Positions 8,499-17,635 of a stretch of 64,000 nt of DNA are shown piece after piece. The translations under genes were made by a program, and so were the position numbers. A model generated the notes under the pieces. It saw only the letters and a list, made by a program, of their open reading frames with translations, was not told the origin of the DNA and did not search any database. The stretch is from Gallalistipes aquisgranensis. Lineage in GTDB: Bacteria; Bacteroidota; Bacteroidia; Bacteroidales; Rikenellaceae. Location of the stretch: assembly GCF_014982715.1 (NCBI RefSeq), contig NZ_JADCJY010000001.1, forward strand, positions 2,232,001 to 2,296,000, read 5' to 3'. How positions within the stretch are numbered: position 1 is the first letter of the stretch; every line of letters begins with the position of its first letter.

Positions 8499-10007
8499 AT
8501 GGGCACTTATAAAGAGAATATTCCTAAAGCCGATATGCTGATGGGGTCGATGCGCTCAATGGGTTATTCGTTCGAGTCTGCAATCGCTGATGTTATTGAC
8601 AACAGCATTAGTGCCGGGTGCTCATATGTTTATCTGCTTTTCCCAACCGATTCTTTCCAAAAACAGGCTGTGGGTATTCTTGACGACGGCTGCGGACTGT
8701 CTCGTGAAGAACTTTTCGAAGCAATGTGCTATGGCAGTTCTGCAGCAGAAGCAGCCCGATCTGAAAATGATTTAGGAAGGTTTGGGCTGGGACTTAAAGC
8801 TGCATCATTGTCTCAATGCCGCATATTGACTGTTGTGAGCATGCAGGACGGAGAAGTCAGTGCGTATTCGTGGGACTATAATTACATACTTGAACACAAA
8901 AAATGGTTTGTTAACGAGCTGACCGCTGATGAAATATCAAATCTGCCGTACATAGAGAATCTGCGAGAAGCAGGAAAGACAAATGACAGCGGAACTCTTG
9001 TGATATGGGAGGATTTTGATGTGTTGGAAAAGTCGAGTCATGGACAGGTCTTCAGCACACTTCGTGAATTAAGTGATAAGGCGCAGGAGCATGTGGCCCT
9101 TATTTTCCACCGCTATATCTCGGCGAAGAAACTTGTTATCTGGGTTAACAGCGCAAAAGTAAAGGCACAGGACCCATTTCTTGAAGGCAATGCCAAAACT
9201 ACGACGAAAAAAGAGCTCGCTATTGCACTGCGGGACAGCCAAGGTATTGAACGGCTGATAAAAGTGCGTCCGTTTGTGCTGCCTTTCGGCTCGGACCTGA
9301 CAGAAAAAGATAAAAAACTTTTAGGCGGTACTGATAATCTGAGAACAAGACAGGGTTTCTATATTTACAGGAATCAGAGGCTTATTATTTATGGAACATG
9401 GTTTGGGCTCAAACGCAGTGAACTGACAAAAAATGCCAGAATACGCGTAGACATCCCCAACTCTCTGGATGATATTTGGGGCATCGATATTAAGAAACAG
9501 AATGCGTCAATACCTAAATCAATTCAGAACCAGCTTAAAAAGACCGTTGAAGAAGCAATGGACATTTCTGTTAGAAAACAGACGCATCGCGGCCGCAAAG
9601 ATAATTCGGAAGATAATATAAGCCACATTTGGGATAGAATGCGCGGCAGAAATGATGCCTACTACTATCAGATCAATCGAAACAGCCCCCTCTGCAAATA
9701 TGTAATGGAGCATATCCCTGACGATGCAGCAGATATTGTCGAGACTCTGTTATCTGAAATAGAAAAGGGAATCCCGGTGCAGGATATATATGTGGACAGA
9801 TGCAATGATGCTATTGTTGTAGAGGATAAAGTGCAATACCTTGAAGATGATTTTCAATTGGGTATTACGCTGATTGACAAAATGGTTAAATACGGCAGGG
9901 AGCTCAATGACGCTGTTGATACTATTATGAAAGCCGAGCCATGGTGCTGTCTTCCGCAATTGAAAGAAATGCTGATAAATTATTATACAAATGAAGATAA
10001 GCAGTGA
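8499..10007 (+). CDS. MORC-type GHKL ATPase of an R-M-like defence operon
   Basis: A 502-residue protein whose first 180 residues form a GHKL (HSP90/MutL/histidine-kinase-type) ATPase domain. The N box is AIADVIDNSIS (residues 28-38), the G1 box is LDDGCGLS (61-68), and the G2 box is GRFGLGLKAAS (93-103). In the N box the usual catalytic Glu position carries Asp31. The remainder resembles the S5-fold plus long C-terminal region of prokaryotic MORC proteins. Such proteins were linked by comparative genomics (Iyer, Abhiman and Aravind on MutL homologs in restriction-modification systems) with Z1, AIPR, methylase and Vsr genes, exactly its neighbours here. It probably acts as a nucleotide-driven DNA clamp. 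Its end overlaps the next start by 17 bases. Confidence 0.88.
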   Translation: MGTYKENIPKADMLMGSMRSMGYSFESAIADVIDNSISAGCSYVYLLFPTDSFQKQAVGILDDGCGLSREELFEAMCYGSSAAEAARSENDLGRFGLGLKAASLSQCRILTVVSMQDGEVSAYSWDYNYILEHKKWFVNELTADEISNLPYIENLREAGKTNDSGTLVIWEDFDVLEKSSHGQVFSTLRELSDKAQEHVALIFHRYISAKKLVIWVNSAKVKAQDPFLEGNAKTTTKKELAIALRDSQGIERLIKVRPFVLPFGSDLTEKDKKLLGGTDNLRTRQGFYIYRNQRLIIYGTWFGLKRSELTKNARIRVDIPNSLDDIWGIDIKKQNASIPKSIQNQLKKTVEEAMDISVRKQTHRGRKDNSEDNISHIWDRMRGRNDAYYYQINRNSPLCKYVMEHIPDDAADIVETLLSEIEKGIPVQDIYVDRCNDAIVVEDKVQYLEDDFQLGITLIDKMVKYGRELNDAVDTIMKAEPWCCLPQLKEMLINYYTNEDKQ

Positions 10008-12837
10008 TGAGTTCAATGATCTCATTATGGTTATCAAACGCCGCATTGGAGCAGACAAGCGAAACGGGAAAACCATAAAATACGAAGATATTGACTCCTA
10101 TATAGACAAGGGTCTTGAATTTATTCCAGTCAGCCTGACTGCTGAAGACAGGGCAGAAGTTTTTTGCGCCATCGAAACAGAAGAGGCAATAAAACACACC
10201 AAAGGCAATTGTATATTCGACGACTATGATGATCCTCACAATTGGTATGAGCATGCAGAAATCGAAGATGAGCATTTCTGGAGGTTGTACAGCAAATATC
10301 TTCTGGAAGAATCATCGCTGGATGACAGGAGCATAGATATTTTGGGCAAGAAGACTCTTCCTGCCATAATGAATTGTCTTTGCAACCCGAAAGAAGCGCA
10401 TGAAGGAAGGCGGCTGGTTCGCGGTTTGGTTATTGGTGACGTTCAGTCTGGAAAAACAGCGACATATTCCGGTCTGATATGCAAAGCTGTTGATGCTGGT
10501 TACAAGGTTGTCATTTTGCTTGCAGGCATAACGGAGAATCTTCGCCAGCAGACTCAGGAACGTATTGACCAAGGCATTGTAGGTCTTGAAATCAAGAAAG
10601 ATGATATAACAAAAATAGAAAAACCCAGACGTGTAGGCGTAGGCAAATATGACAAACAGTTGCTGGCATCGTCTTATACAACTCAATCATCAGATTTTGT
10701 CGGACAGAAAGACAGTATTTTTGTGTCGCTTGAAGCACAGCGTTCAGTTGTATTGTTTGTTGTCAAGAAGAATGTATCTGTTCTTACAAAATTGCACAAC
10801 TGGCTAAAGAACAGCAATTATGATCATTCGGAAGAGTGTGTCAATGCGCCTTTGCTGCTTATAGACGATGAAGCGGACAATGCATCTGTCAATACGAGCA
10901 AGGATGAAACGAATCCAACAAAGACAAATGCCATTATAAGGAAAATCTGCAATTTGTTTAAAACCGCATCGTATGTCGGTTTTACAGCAACCCCATTTGC
11001 AAATGTTTTCATCGATCCGGATTCTGTTGATGAAATGAAAAATGCAGATTTGTTCCCGGAACATTTTATATACACACTGCCAACCCCCTCGACATACATT
11101 GGAGCAAAGCAGATATTCAATGCCGGCTCCAAATATTATCGCAATATAAGACATATCATTGATATTGATGAACCCGACTATGGAGATGAATGCTGGCGTG
11201 ATTGGGCTCGCACCCACATTGAAGAATTGAATGCGGGAACATTCTACTATCGGCATCAGAAAGAATGGAGCGGTATCCTTCCCGATTCGTTAAGAGAGGC
11301 TGTTTATTGTTTCTTTTTGGCGAATGCTATTCGGGATTTGCGAGGACAAAGTTCTGCGCCGAGAAGCATGCTGGTGAATATGTCTCGATTCGTGAAAGTG
11401 CAAAATGTGATTAAGGAAGAGGTAGAACACATTTATGATGAATTCAAAAGTATAGTTGAAAAAGATTTCAACAGCGATTCTCGCAAAAACACGAATCTGC
11501 CTCTATATAAAGAATTGAAGCAGTTGTGGGATAAGCATTACAGTTTTGTCTCAGATGTTTCATTTGAGAGAGTTGTTAGGAAAGAAAACCTTTTCAAAGC
11601 AATTGAACACATAAAAGTTCTCGTGGTAAACGGATTAAAATCAAGCGGAAAGCTTGACTACAAAGAAAATCCGTCATTGCGGGTTATTGCTGTCGGAGGA
11701 ATGGCATTGTCCCGAGGCTTGACCTTGGAGGGGCTGCTGACAAGCTATTTCTACCGCAATACAGCTACTTTTGATGTTTTGATGCAGATGGGGCGCTGGT
11801 TCGGATATAGAAAAGGATATGAAGATATTTTCCAAATATGGACGAGCGAGGAAAGTGCAAGCTGGTATGATGAGATTTCTATGGCGTCAGAGGATTTGAA
11901 GGAAGATCTGAAAGAGATGTTTGCACAGCGGCTGACGCCAAAGGATTTCGGAATTAAAGTGCGCGACAATTGTCAGGAGCTGCAAATCACTGCAGGCAAT
12001 AAGATGAGGCAGTCTTTCAATCTGGATATACAGGAATCCTATTACGGCAATATATATGAAACACCGTATATCAGTCTGAATGCGGCTCACAACACTCTTA
12101 ATCTCGAGCAAGTGACTTGGCTGGCGGAGGAGCTGTTTAAAAGAAACTTGTCGTTTGACAGATTCAAAAACAATACGTCTCTGATAGTAAAAGATGTGCC
12201 GAAAGATGTTGTAACGGCTTTTGTGAAAAATATTAAAAGCTCAAAGGTTAATCCGAATTTCAACACTGAATATATTCTGGATTTCATAACAGATGAAAAC
12301 ACTGTAGGATTAGAACATTGGGATATAGTTTTCCAAAGCGGCGAGTCTGACAAATGTTATGAAATACCGCACATAGCATCTGTCAGATGTGCAGCACGCA
12401 CTGTCCATATTGAAAATAATGCTATTGCTGTAAGCTCGCGGCGCAAATTGCTGAGCACTCAGGAAGGGGCTTATGGACTATCTGAAGATCAGTTGAATAT
12501 CGTAAAAAGAAAATGCAAAGAACAGTGGAGGAAGGAAGGTAAAAATGAAAATCGGGAAATTCCGAACAGAGCATACTTTGAACATTTGGCAGACCGAAAA
12601 CCTCTGTTGATAATTATGCTTATCGAACCTGTGAGGACCGAGGGAAAAGATGAAAAGAAAAAGCTGTCTGAATACCGGGAAGCATTGGGTAAAGATAAAA
12701 TGGCTGCTTTTGCCATAGGATTCCCTGGTGTAAAGAGTGCTCAAAATGTAAAACATTATAAGGCAAACAAAATATATTATCAGCAGTTTATGCAGGATGA
12801 GTCTGAAGACATTGAAGACAATGAAACAATACAATAG
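9991..12837 (+). CDS. Z1-domain superfamily II helicase-like ATPase
   Basis: A 948-residue Z1 protein, an endonuclease-associated P-loop ATPase of the superfamily II fold. Walker A is GDVQSGKT at 149-156, Walker B is LLLIDDEAD near 287-295, and the family-specific GFTATPFANVF (about 329-339) corresponds to SF2 motif III. MGRWFGYRKGYED near 600 corresponds to motif VI with its arginine finger. The Z1 domain follows the ATPase core. It probably translocates on DNA and couples ATP hydrolysis to the nuclease subunit encoded next. It overlaps the MORC gene by 17 bases upstream and the PD-(D/E)XK gene by 17 bases downstream, which suggests translational coupling and fixed subunit ratios. Confidence 0.9.
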   Translation: MKISSDEFNDLIMVIKRRIGADKRNGKTIKYEDIDSYIDKGLEFIPVSLTAEDRAEVFCAIETEEAIKHTKGNCIFDDYDDPHNWYEHAEIEDEHFWRLYSKYLLEESSLDDRSIDILGKKTLPAIMNCLCNPKEAHEGRRLVRGLVIGDVQSGKTATYSGLICKAVDAGYKVVILLAGITENLRQQTQERIDQGIVGLEIKKDDITKIEKPRRVGVGKYDKQLLASSYTTQSSDFVGQKDSIFVSLEAQRSVVLFVVKKNVSVLTKLHNWLKNSNYDHSEECVNAPLLLIDDEADNASVNTSKDETNPTKTNAIIRKICNLFKTASYVGFTATPFANVFIDPDSVDEMKNADLFPEHFIYTLPTPSTYIGAKQIFNAGSKYYRNIRHIIDIDEPDYGDECWRDWARTHIEELNAGTFYYRHQKEWSGILPDSLREAVYCFFLANAIRDLRGQSSAPRSMLVNMSRFVKVQNVIKEEVEHIYDEFKSIVEKDFNSDSRKNTNLPLYKELKQLWDKHYSFVSDVSFERVVRKENLFKAIEHIKVLVVNGLKSSGKLDYKENPSLRVIAVGGMALSRGLTLEGLLTSYFYRNTATFDVLMQMGRWFGYRKGYEDIFQIWTSEESASWYDEISMASEDLKEDLKEMFAQRLTPKDFGIKVRDNCQELQITAGNKMRQSFNLDIQESYYGNIYETPYISLNAAHNTLNLEQVTWLAEELFKRNLSFDRFKNNTSLIVKDVPKDVVTAFVKNIKSSKVNPNFNTEYILDFITDENTVGLEHWDIVFQSGESDKCYEIPHIASVRCAARTVHIENNAIAVSSRRKLLSTQEGAYGLSEDQLNIVKRKCKEQWRKEGKNENREIPNRAYFEHLADRKPLLIIMLIEPVRTEGKDEKKKLSEYREALGKDKMAAFAIGFPGVKSAQNVKHYKANKIYYQQFMQDESEDIEDNETIQ

Positions 12838-13747
12838 CCAGGATATATACAGTATCTTCTCTGAAGGATTTGAACAGGGCTTTTTCAAAAGAGTTGGAAC
12901 AGCAGGGGATCTTAACACCTATATAGGCAAAGACGACAAAGGCCGGTATGCTTTCAAGTTCAGAGGGCAGTATGTTCCGACAAGAATATTTGGCTCCGAG
13001 GTGATATCTGTCGAGCAATATGAAGATGACAGCTCATATTCACTGTTTTTCTTGCTTGAAAAGGAAGAACTTCTTGAACGTTTCTGTACATTCTGCCAGG
13101 ACCTTCTGTCCTCTCTTGACGGAATAACAGACCAGATTGAAGGCTATCGGGCTGTATGCAACAGATACGCATCATGGAAGCGTCTGTTCAAACCCAATCA
13201 CGGAGACATGACTGAACCGGGAATTATGGGCTTGATCGGAGAAATGCTGTTTTTGAAAGACGAAATGATTCCGATGTATGGAACAGACAAGGCTATAGAC
13301 AGCTGGACAGGGCCTGAAAAAACCAGTAAAGATTTTTCAATAGACAGCATCTGGTATGAAGTGAAAGCAGTCAGTGCCGGAAAAGATGCTGTGTGCATCT
13401 CTTCAATTGAGCAGCTGGACAGCAATGTTGACGGCTGTCTGGCCGTATACAAGCTTGAAAAAATGAGCCCTGGATATGACGGTGTTAAACTCAGCTCTCT
13501 CGCCAATGAAATTATGACATTGATAAGCAATGATTTCTACAAGGAAATGTTTGCAAGGAAACTGATGTCATACGGCTTTGACTGGTCAAGCGATTACGAC
13601 AACTTTGTATATTCCCAAAGCTCATTTGCCAAGTATATTGTGTCAGAGGGATTCCCGCGCATTATGCGGAACAGTATTGCACTGCCAATTGTAAAAGTTC
13701 AATATGAACTCATGCTTTCAAATATAGAAGAATTTAAACAATCATAA
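12821..13747 (+). CDS. PD-(D/E)XK motif protein (DUF4420-like nuclease)
   Basis: A 308-residue protein with a restriction-endonuclease-fold core. Glu141 lies in GLIGEMLFL, Asp171 in SKDFSID, and Glu180-Val-Lys182 in WYEVKAV give the E...D...ExK active site. This is the best candidate for the effector that cleaves DNA. The start at 12821 (MKQYNSQDIY) is preferred over 12797 because it gives the same 17-base overlap with the Z1 gene as exists between the MORC and Z1 genes. The next gene, AIPR, starts eleven bases downstream. DUF4420 proteins are known companions of Z1 and AIPR genes. Confidence 0.86.
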   Translation: MKQYNSQDIYSIFSEGFEQGFFKRVGTAGDLNTYIGKDDKGRYAFKFRGQYVPTRIFGSEVISVEQYEDDSSYSLFFLLEKEELLERFCTFCQDLLSSLDGITDQIEGYRAVCNRYASWKRLFKPNHGDMTEPGIMGLIGEMLFLKDEMIPMYGTDKAIDSWTGPEKTSKDFSIDSIWYEVKAVSAGKDAVCISSIEQLDSNVDGCLAVYKLEKMSPGYDGVKLSSLANEIMTLISNDFYKEMFARKLMSYGFDWSSDYDNFVYSQSSFAKYIVSEGFPRIMRNSIALPIVKVQYELMLSNIEEFKQS

Positions 13748-13758
13748 TAAGCACTGCA

Positions 13759-15876
13759 ATGGAGATAGGCGAATTTAGAAAACAGTTTATGGAGCAGCTC
13801 CGCTTTGATGCCGAGCATGAAGGGTCGGCGCCGGAGTCGCAGTTTATCAGCAGGGCTCTGGAACTTCTGGAAGATATAGGAGATGTTTCTGATCCTATGC
13901 CTATGTCCATTGAAATGAAAGGACGCCGGGGGCGAATAATGTCTTTTGACGCCTATGCTTATGATGAAGCTGATGGAGCGCTGGTTATGATTGCCAGTGA
14001 TTTTGTCAATGAAATCGACAATATTCCCACTTTAACCAATACACGCATTGATGAATTATTCCTTCACATGAGGAATTTTATTGAAGAGAGTGTTGATGGT
14101 GATATATCTGCATATTGCGACGATTCAGACCAAGCCATTAATGTGGCAAAGGAGATAAAGGCGAAAGTGGGCAAAAGTATGCTTGCTACCGAAATATCCC
14201 GATTCAAGTTTATCATTCTATCCAATGCCATTCTCAGCAAACAGGTTAAAAACGTCAGCCGCGAGGAATTTCTCGAACGACCGGTAGAACTGAATGTGTG
14301 GACAATAGAGCGGTTTCATCAGACATATGCCTCTAATTCCAGTGAAATCATTGAGATTGCAACCAAGGATTTTGATTGTGACGGCATTCAGTATCTCAAA
14401 GCAGACATTGGCGAGGATGCGAACTATGATGCTTATCTGGGTATTGTTCCGGGAGAGTTTCTGGCGAAGATCTATTGCAAATATGGAAGCAAGCTGCTGC
14501 AGGGCAACATTCGTGCTTTTTTGAGCGTGAGAGGCAAAGTCAATAAAGGAATACGTGAAACCATTATAAAACATCCGGGAAATTTCTTTACATATAATAA
14601 TGGCATTGCTGTGGTCGCCCGCTCAATCGGTTTTTCCGATGACGGGACCAAAATAGTATACCTTAAAGATCCCCAAATAATAAATGGCGGTCAAACTACG
14701 GCGTCACTGGCCAATGCAAAAATCAAGAAAGAGGTAAAGGACGGAGGCATGGATAACCTGTTTGTACCGATGAAGCTGACAGTGCTTAACGTTGATGATG
14801 ATATGTCCGAGGATGATATTGAACGATATAACAATATTACCAAAACAATATCTCAGTGTGCAAACAGCCAGAATGCTGTGTCTGAAGCCGACTTTTTCTC
14901 AAACCATCCATATCATGTTATAATGGAGCAATTGTCAAGAAAGAGGATGGCTCCGCCGATAAATGGCAATCCATATCAGACAATTTGGTTTTACGAGCGT
15001 TCAAGAGGAAAGTGGGAGCAGGAACAAATGCAGCTCAGTCCCGCGGCTCGTGCAAAATTTTGCGAGAAACACCCTAAAAATCAAGTCATCAAAAAGGAGA
15101 AACTTGCCAAATGTCTCAATGCGTTTGCAATGAATCCTCATGAGGTATGTCAGAGTTCAGCTATTAACTTCTCGCGATTCGCCAAAACAATTGACAGCCT
15201 GTATGAAACTTCCAAGGAGAGTATCAATGAGGTATATTTCTCAAGATGTGTATGTTCTGTAATTATCTTTGATTCATTGGACCGTCGCATAAATAAAGCG
15301 GACTGGTATCCGACAGGAGGTAATAAAGCCCAAATAATTCCCTATGCCATAGCAAAAATGATGGCTATGATTCCCAAGAACATGGATCTTGACTGGAAAC
15401 TCATTTGGCAAAAGCAGGAAATGTACCCGGCTCTTGAAAAGGAACTGATGAAACTGGCGCATATTATTCATAATTTCTTTGAGGAGGAAGCACAAGGCGG
15501 ATTGGTTAGAAGTATGGCCCGTCGTGCAGATACCTGGAATAAGTGCAAAAATCTGCAGCTGTCCTTATCGGACGAGTTTGTATCAACCTTAATCTCAAAA
15601 AATGAGACGAAGCAGGAAGAGGCTGCCGCTAAAAAAGAAAGGAAATTCAGTCAGAATATAGATGCCTCAGTTGAGATATTTAAATTGGGAGCTGATTATT
15701 GGACTAAGGTGTGCAATGATTTATCAAAAGAGAATATACTGCCATATGGAGATGTGGCATTTATAGGCAGTATCGCAGAGTATATCAAGCGAAATTCTCT
15801 GCCGTCTGCCGCACAATGCAAGCGCCTTGTCAAGATTGTTGAGAAAGCCGAGGATAAGGGGTATATTATGCCATAG
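13759..15876 (+). CDS. AIPR-family (abortive infection phage resistance) protein
   Basis: A 705-residue AIPR-domain protein. The family signatures FFTYNNGIAVVA (about 275-286) and DPQIINGGQTTASL (about 304-317) are clear, followed by the conserved downstream helical region (about 350-480). The C-terminal 120 residues are Lys/Glu-rich and helical. AIPR proteins are implicated in phage resistance and in R-M-like operons, but their biochemical role is not established. It is the last gene of the methylase-MORC-Z1-nuclease-AIPR run and is followed by the right-hand direct repeat and a terminator. GC content and codon use match the island, not the host. Confidence 0.9.
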   Translation: MEIGEFRKQFMEQLRFDAEHEGSAPESQFISRALELLEDIGDVSDPMPMSIEMKGRRGRIMSFDAYAYDEADGALVMIASDFVNEIDNIPTLTNTRIDELFLHMRNFIEESVDGDISAYCDDSDQAINVAKEIKAKVGKSMLATEISRFKFIILSNAILSKQVKNVSREEFLERPVELNVWTIERFHQTYASNSSEIIEIATKDFDCDGIQYLKADIGEDANYDAYLGIVPGEFLAKIYCKYGSKLLQGNIRAFLSVRGKVNKGIRETIIKHPGNFFTYNNGIAVVARSIGFSDDGTKIVYLKDPQIINGGQTTASLANAKIKKEVKDGGMDNLFVPMKLTVLNVDDDMSEDDIERYNNITKTISQCANSQNAVSEADFFSNHPYHVIMEQLSRKRMAPPINGNPYQTIWFYERSRGKWEQEQMQLSPAARAKFCEKHPKNQVIKKEKLAKCLNAFAMNPHEVCQSSAINFSRFAKTIDSLYETSKESINEVYFSRCVCSVIIFDSLDRRINKADWYPTGGNKAQIIPYAIAKMMAMIPKNMDLDWKLIWQKQEMYPALEKELMKLAHIIHNFFEEEAQGGLVRSMARRADTWNKCKNLQLSLSDEFVSTLISKNETKQEEAAAKKERKFSQNIDASVEIFKLGADYWTKVCNDLSKENILPYGDVAFIGSIAEYIKRNSLPSAAQCKRLVKIVEKAEDKGYIMP

Positions 15877-15953
15877 AAACGACATATAATCTTTGCCGCT
15901 TTAATCGGAGTGCCACTCCCGCTTCGAGATTCAACCAGCTATAAAAGACTCTT

Positions 15954-16055
15954 TCTGCTTGCAGTAAATAGGCAATTTGCCCGACGGCGCAAGGTGGTTG
16001 GGGTATTAGGCTCCCCTGAAAGGGATTTTAGTGGACATCGGGCAAGCCCGTTATG
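15954..16055. repeat. Right copy of the direct repeat flanking the defence genes
   Basis: TCTGCTTGCAG (15954-15964) and GTTGGGGTATTAGGCT (15997-16012) repeat in the same order and orientation as at 3747-3806. Similarity is weaker between the blocks and fades after them. Confidence 0.7.
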
Positions 16056-16163
16056 CTTTTTATAATCGGCAAATACACTACAAAGTCGGAGGAAATTTAC
16101 ATACTTAAAAGAGCTGCTATGCTGTACTCGCAGCGACCCCAAAGCCGACAATGACCAATACAG

Positions 16164-16202
16164 AACGAGGGTTGGAGAATTGCACATTCCCCAACCCTCG
16201 TT
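16164..16202 (+). terminator. Intrinsic terminator after the defence operon
   Basis: AACGAGGGTTGG (16164-16175) pairs perfectly with CCAACCCTCGTT (16191-16202) around a 15-base loop and is followed by T-rich sequence. It is nearly 290 bases past the AIPR stop codon and could work in both directions. Confidence 0.65.
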
Positions 16203-17149
16203 TCTGCTTCAAATAAACCTGCTGTTTTTCGTTTAGCTCTTTATAAGGCTCGAGTCTCAGTCCAGCTCAACCCTCGATACGACAAGCATATTGAATTGGA
16301 TATTTCCATGAAATTATGGAGTATCGCCACCAAAATTGCAGCGAAAAGAGAAAATACGCAGTAACATTATCTTCTCTTTTGGCTGTACGTTTTCAGAAAG
16401 CAGAGAGGAAAAAGCCGAAAATTCAGTTTAGTTTGTGCATTAGCCTTATATAGGCTAAATCAAAGTAAACTATATTTAGAAAGGCATATTTGTTTTTCGG
16501 TGTGTCTATGCCGTAAAAAGCAATCATAGCCGAGAACAAGATGATGCGGAGAATCCGAGATGAAATAGTGCTTTGTCTCCTTTCTCTTTTGGATACAATA
16601 ATAGGCGATGCGCTTTCGCAGTCGTAGCCATAAAACGAAAATGAGCGCATGCAAGTAGAGTGTCGCAGCTAAAAAGGCCTGCGAATGCCAGCAAGTGAAA
16701 AGACTGAAAAACAACTGCAATGTAAAAAACGAAGAATCGCTTAAATCCTTGATTTTGTTTCTGTATTGTTGCTTATTAGGACGATGCTCGGATTTATATT
16801 ACTGAATATAAACAGATTGACATATATCTATCTAAGACTTCCTACGTTTTCAACTACAGGATAAGCATAACGCTTCTTTTCTCCTAATATGTACGGAACA
16901 GAATATCGCTCCGAAACAAAGTTAATCAAAAAATCGACAACCGGCTATCAATCAACGGATTTTTTCTGTCGCGGATACCGGAGCGGGAGTGCCCGGACGG
17001 GCACCTGCGGGGCACGGACGGCAGGACGGGAATGCAGGGGGCAGGACGGACGGAAGCGCAGGGGCAGGAAAGATCGGCCCGGGAAAGAACCGGGAGCGGG
17101 AGAGTCTGCAAGGGCGGAGAAACCGGGATGGACCGAAATCCCGGCGGGG

Positions 17150-17635
17150 CTACCGCCGGCGCACGAAGTCGCGGAAAGTGAAAGGAAAGGGAAATTTTTC
17201 GCCCCGCTCGTGCCGCTCGCAGAACACCTCGGTCCATTCGGCAGGGGCCCACTCCGGAAAGAGGGTGTCGCCCTCGTAGTCGGCTTCCACCTCGGTCAGG
17301 CAGAGGCGGTCGGCCAGGGGCAGGGCCTGGCGGTAGATCTCGCCGCCGCCGATCACGAACACCTCCTCCTCCGGCGGGAAGAGAGCCACGGCTTCGGCCA
17401 GCGAACCGACGGTCTCGGCCCCCGCGGGCCGGTAGGAGGACTGGCGGGTGACGACCACGTTGCGGCGGCCCGGCAGGGGACGGCCGAGCGACTCCCAGGT
17501 CTTGCGGCCCATCACCACGGGATGACCCGAGGTGATCGCCTTGAAGCGGCGCAGATCTTCCGAAATGTGCCAGAGGAGCCGGTTCTCCCCGCCGATCACC
17601 CCGCCGCGGGCGACGGCTGCAATCACCGAGATCAT
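17150..17635 (-). CDS. folA: Dihydrofolate reductase
   Basis: A 161-residue DHFR that reduces dihydrofolate to tetrahydrofolate with NADPH. Visible motifs are the N-terminal [23 protein letters not shown] (substrate loop with the WH pair), the cofactor segment [18 protein letters not shown], and [17 protein letters not shown]. The length matches chromosomal bacterial DHFRs. Its ATG overlaps the thyA stop (ATGA, 4 bases), so the two are translationally coupled. This is a logical pair, because ThyA produces the dihydrofolate that FolA recycles. It is the last gene of the tlpA-like/lpxH/thyA/folA run. Confidence 0.96.
   Translation of the reverse strand: MISVIAAVARGGVIGGENRLLWHISEDLRRFKAITSGHPVVMGRKTWESLGRPLPGRRNVVVTRQSSYRPAGAETVGSLAEAVALFPPEEEVFVIGGGEIYRQALPLADRLCLTEVEADYEGDTLFPEWAPAEWTEVFCERHERGEKFPFPFTFRDFVRRR

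Larger units (their letters stand above)
15877..17149. other. Gene-poor right flank of the island
   Basis: About 1.27 kb without a convincing gene. It contains the right copy of the direct repeat, a strong terminator hairpin at 16164-16202, then AT-rich sequence to about 16970 where the composition changes sharply to the GC-rich native level. Two short overlapping minus-strand frames (16423-16650 and 16460-16720) have no recognisable features. No tRNA or obvious attachment-site duplicate of the left boundary was found by eye. Confidence 0.55.

Noticed and set aside
3747-16055. The flanking repeats as a CRISPR array
   Set aside because: There are only two copies, 12 kb apart, with no spacer periodicity and no cas genes.
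16423-16720. Two overlapping minus-strand ORFs of 75 and 86 codons
   Set aside because: They have no family features, occupy conflicting frames and lie in AT-rich flank sequence, so they are probably random.
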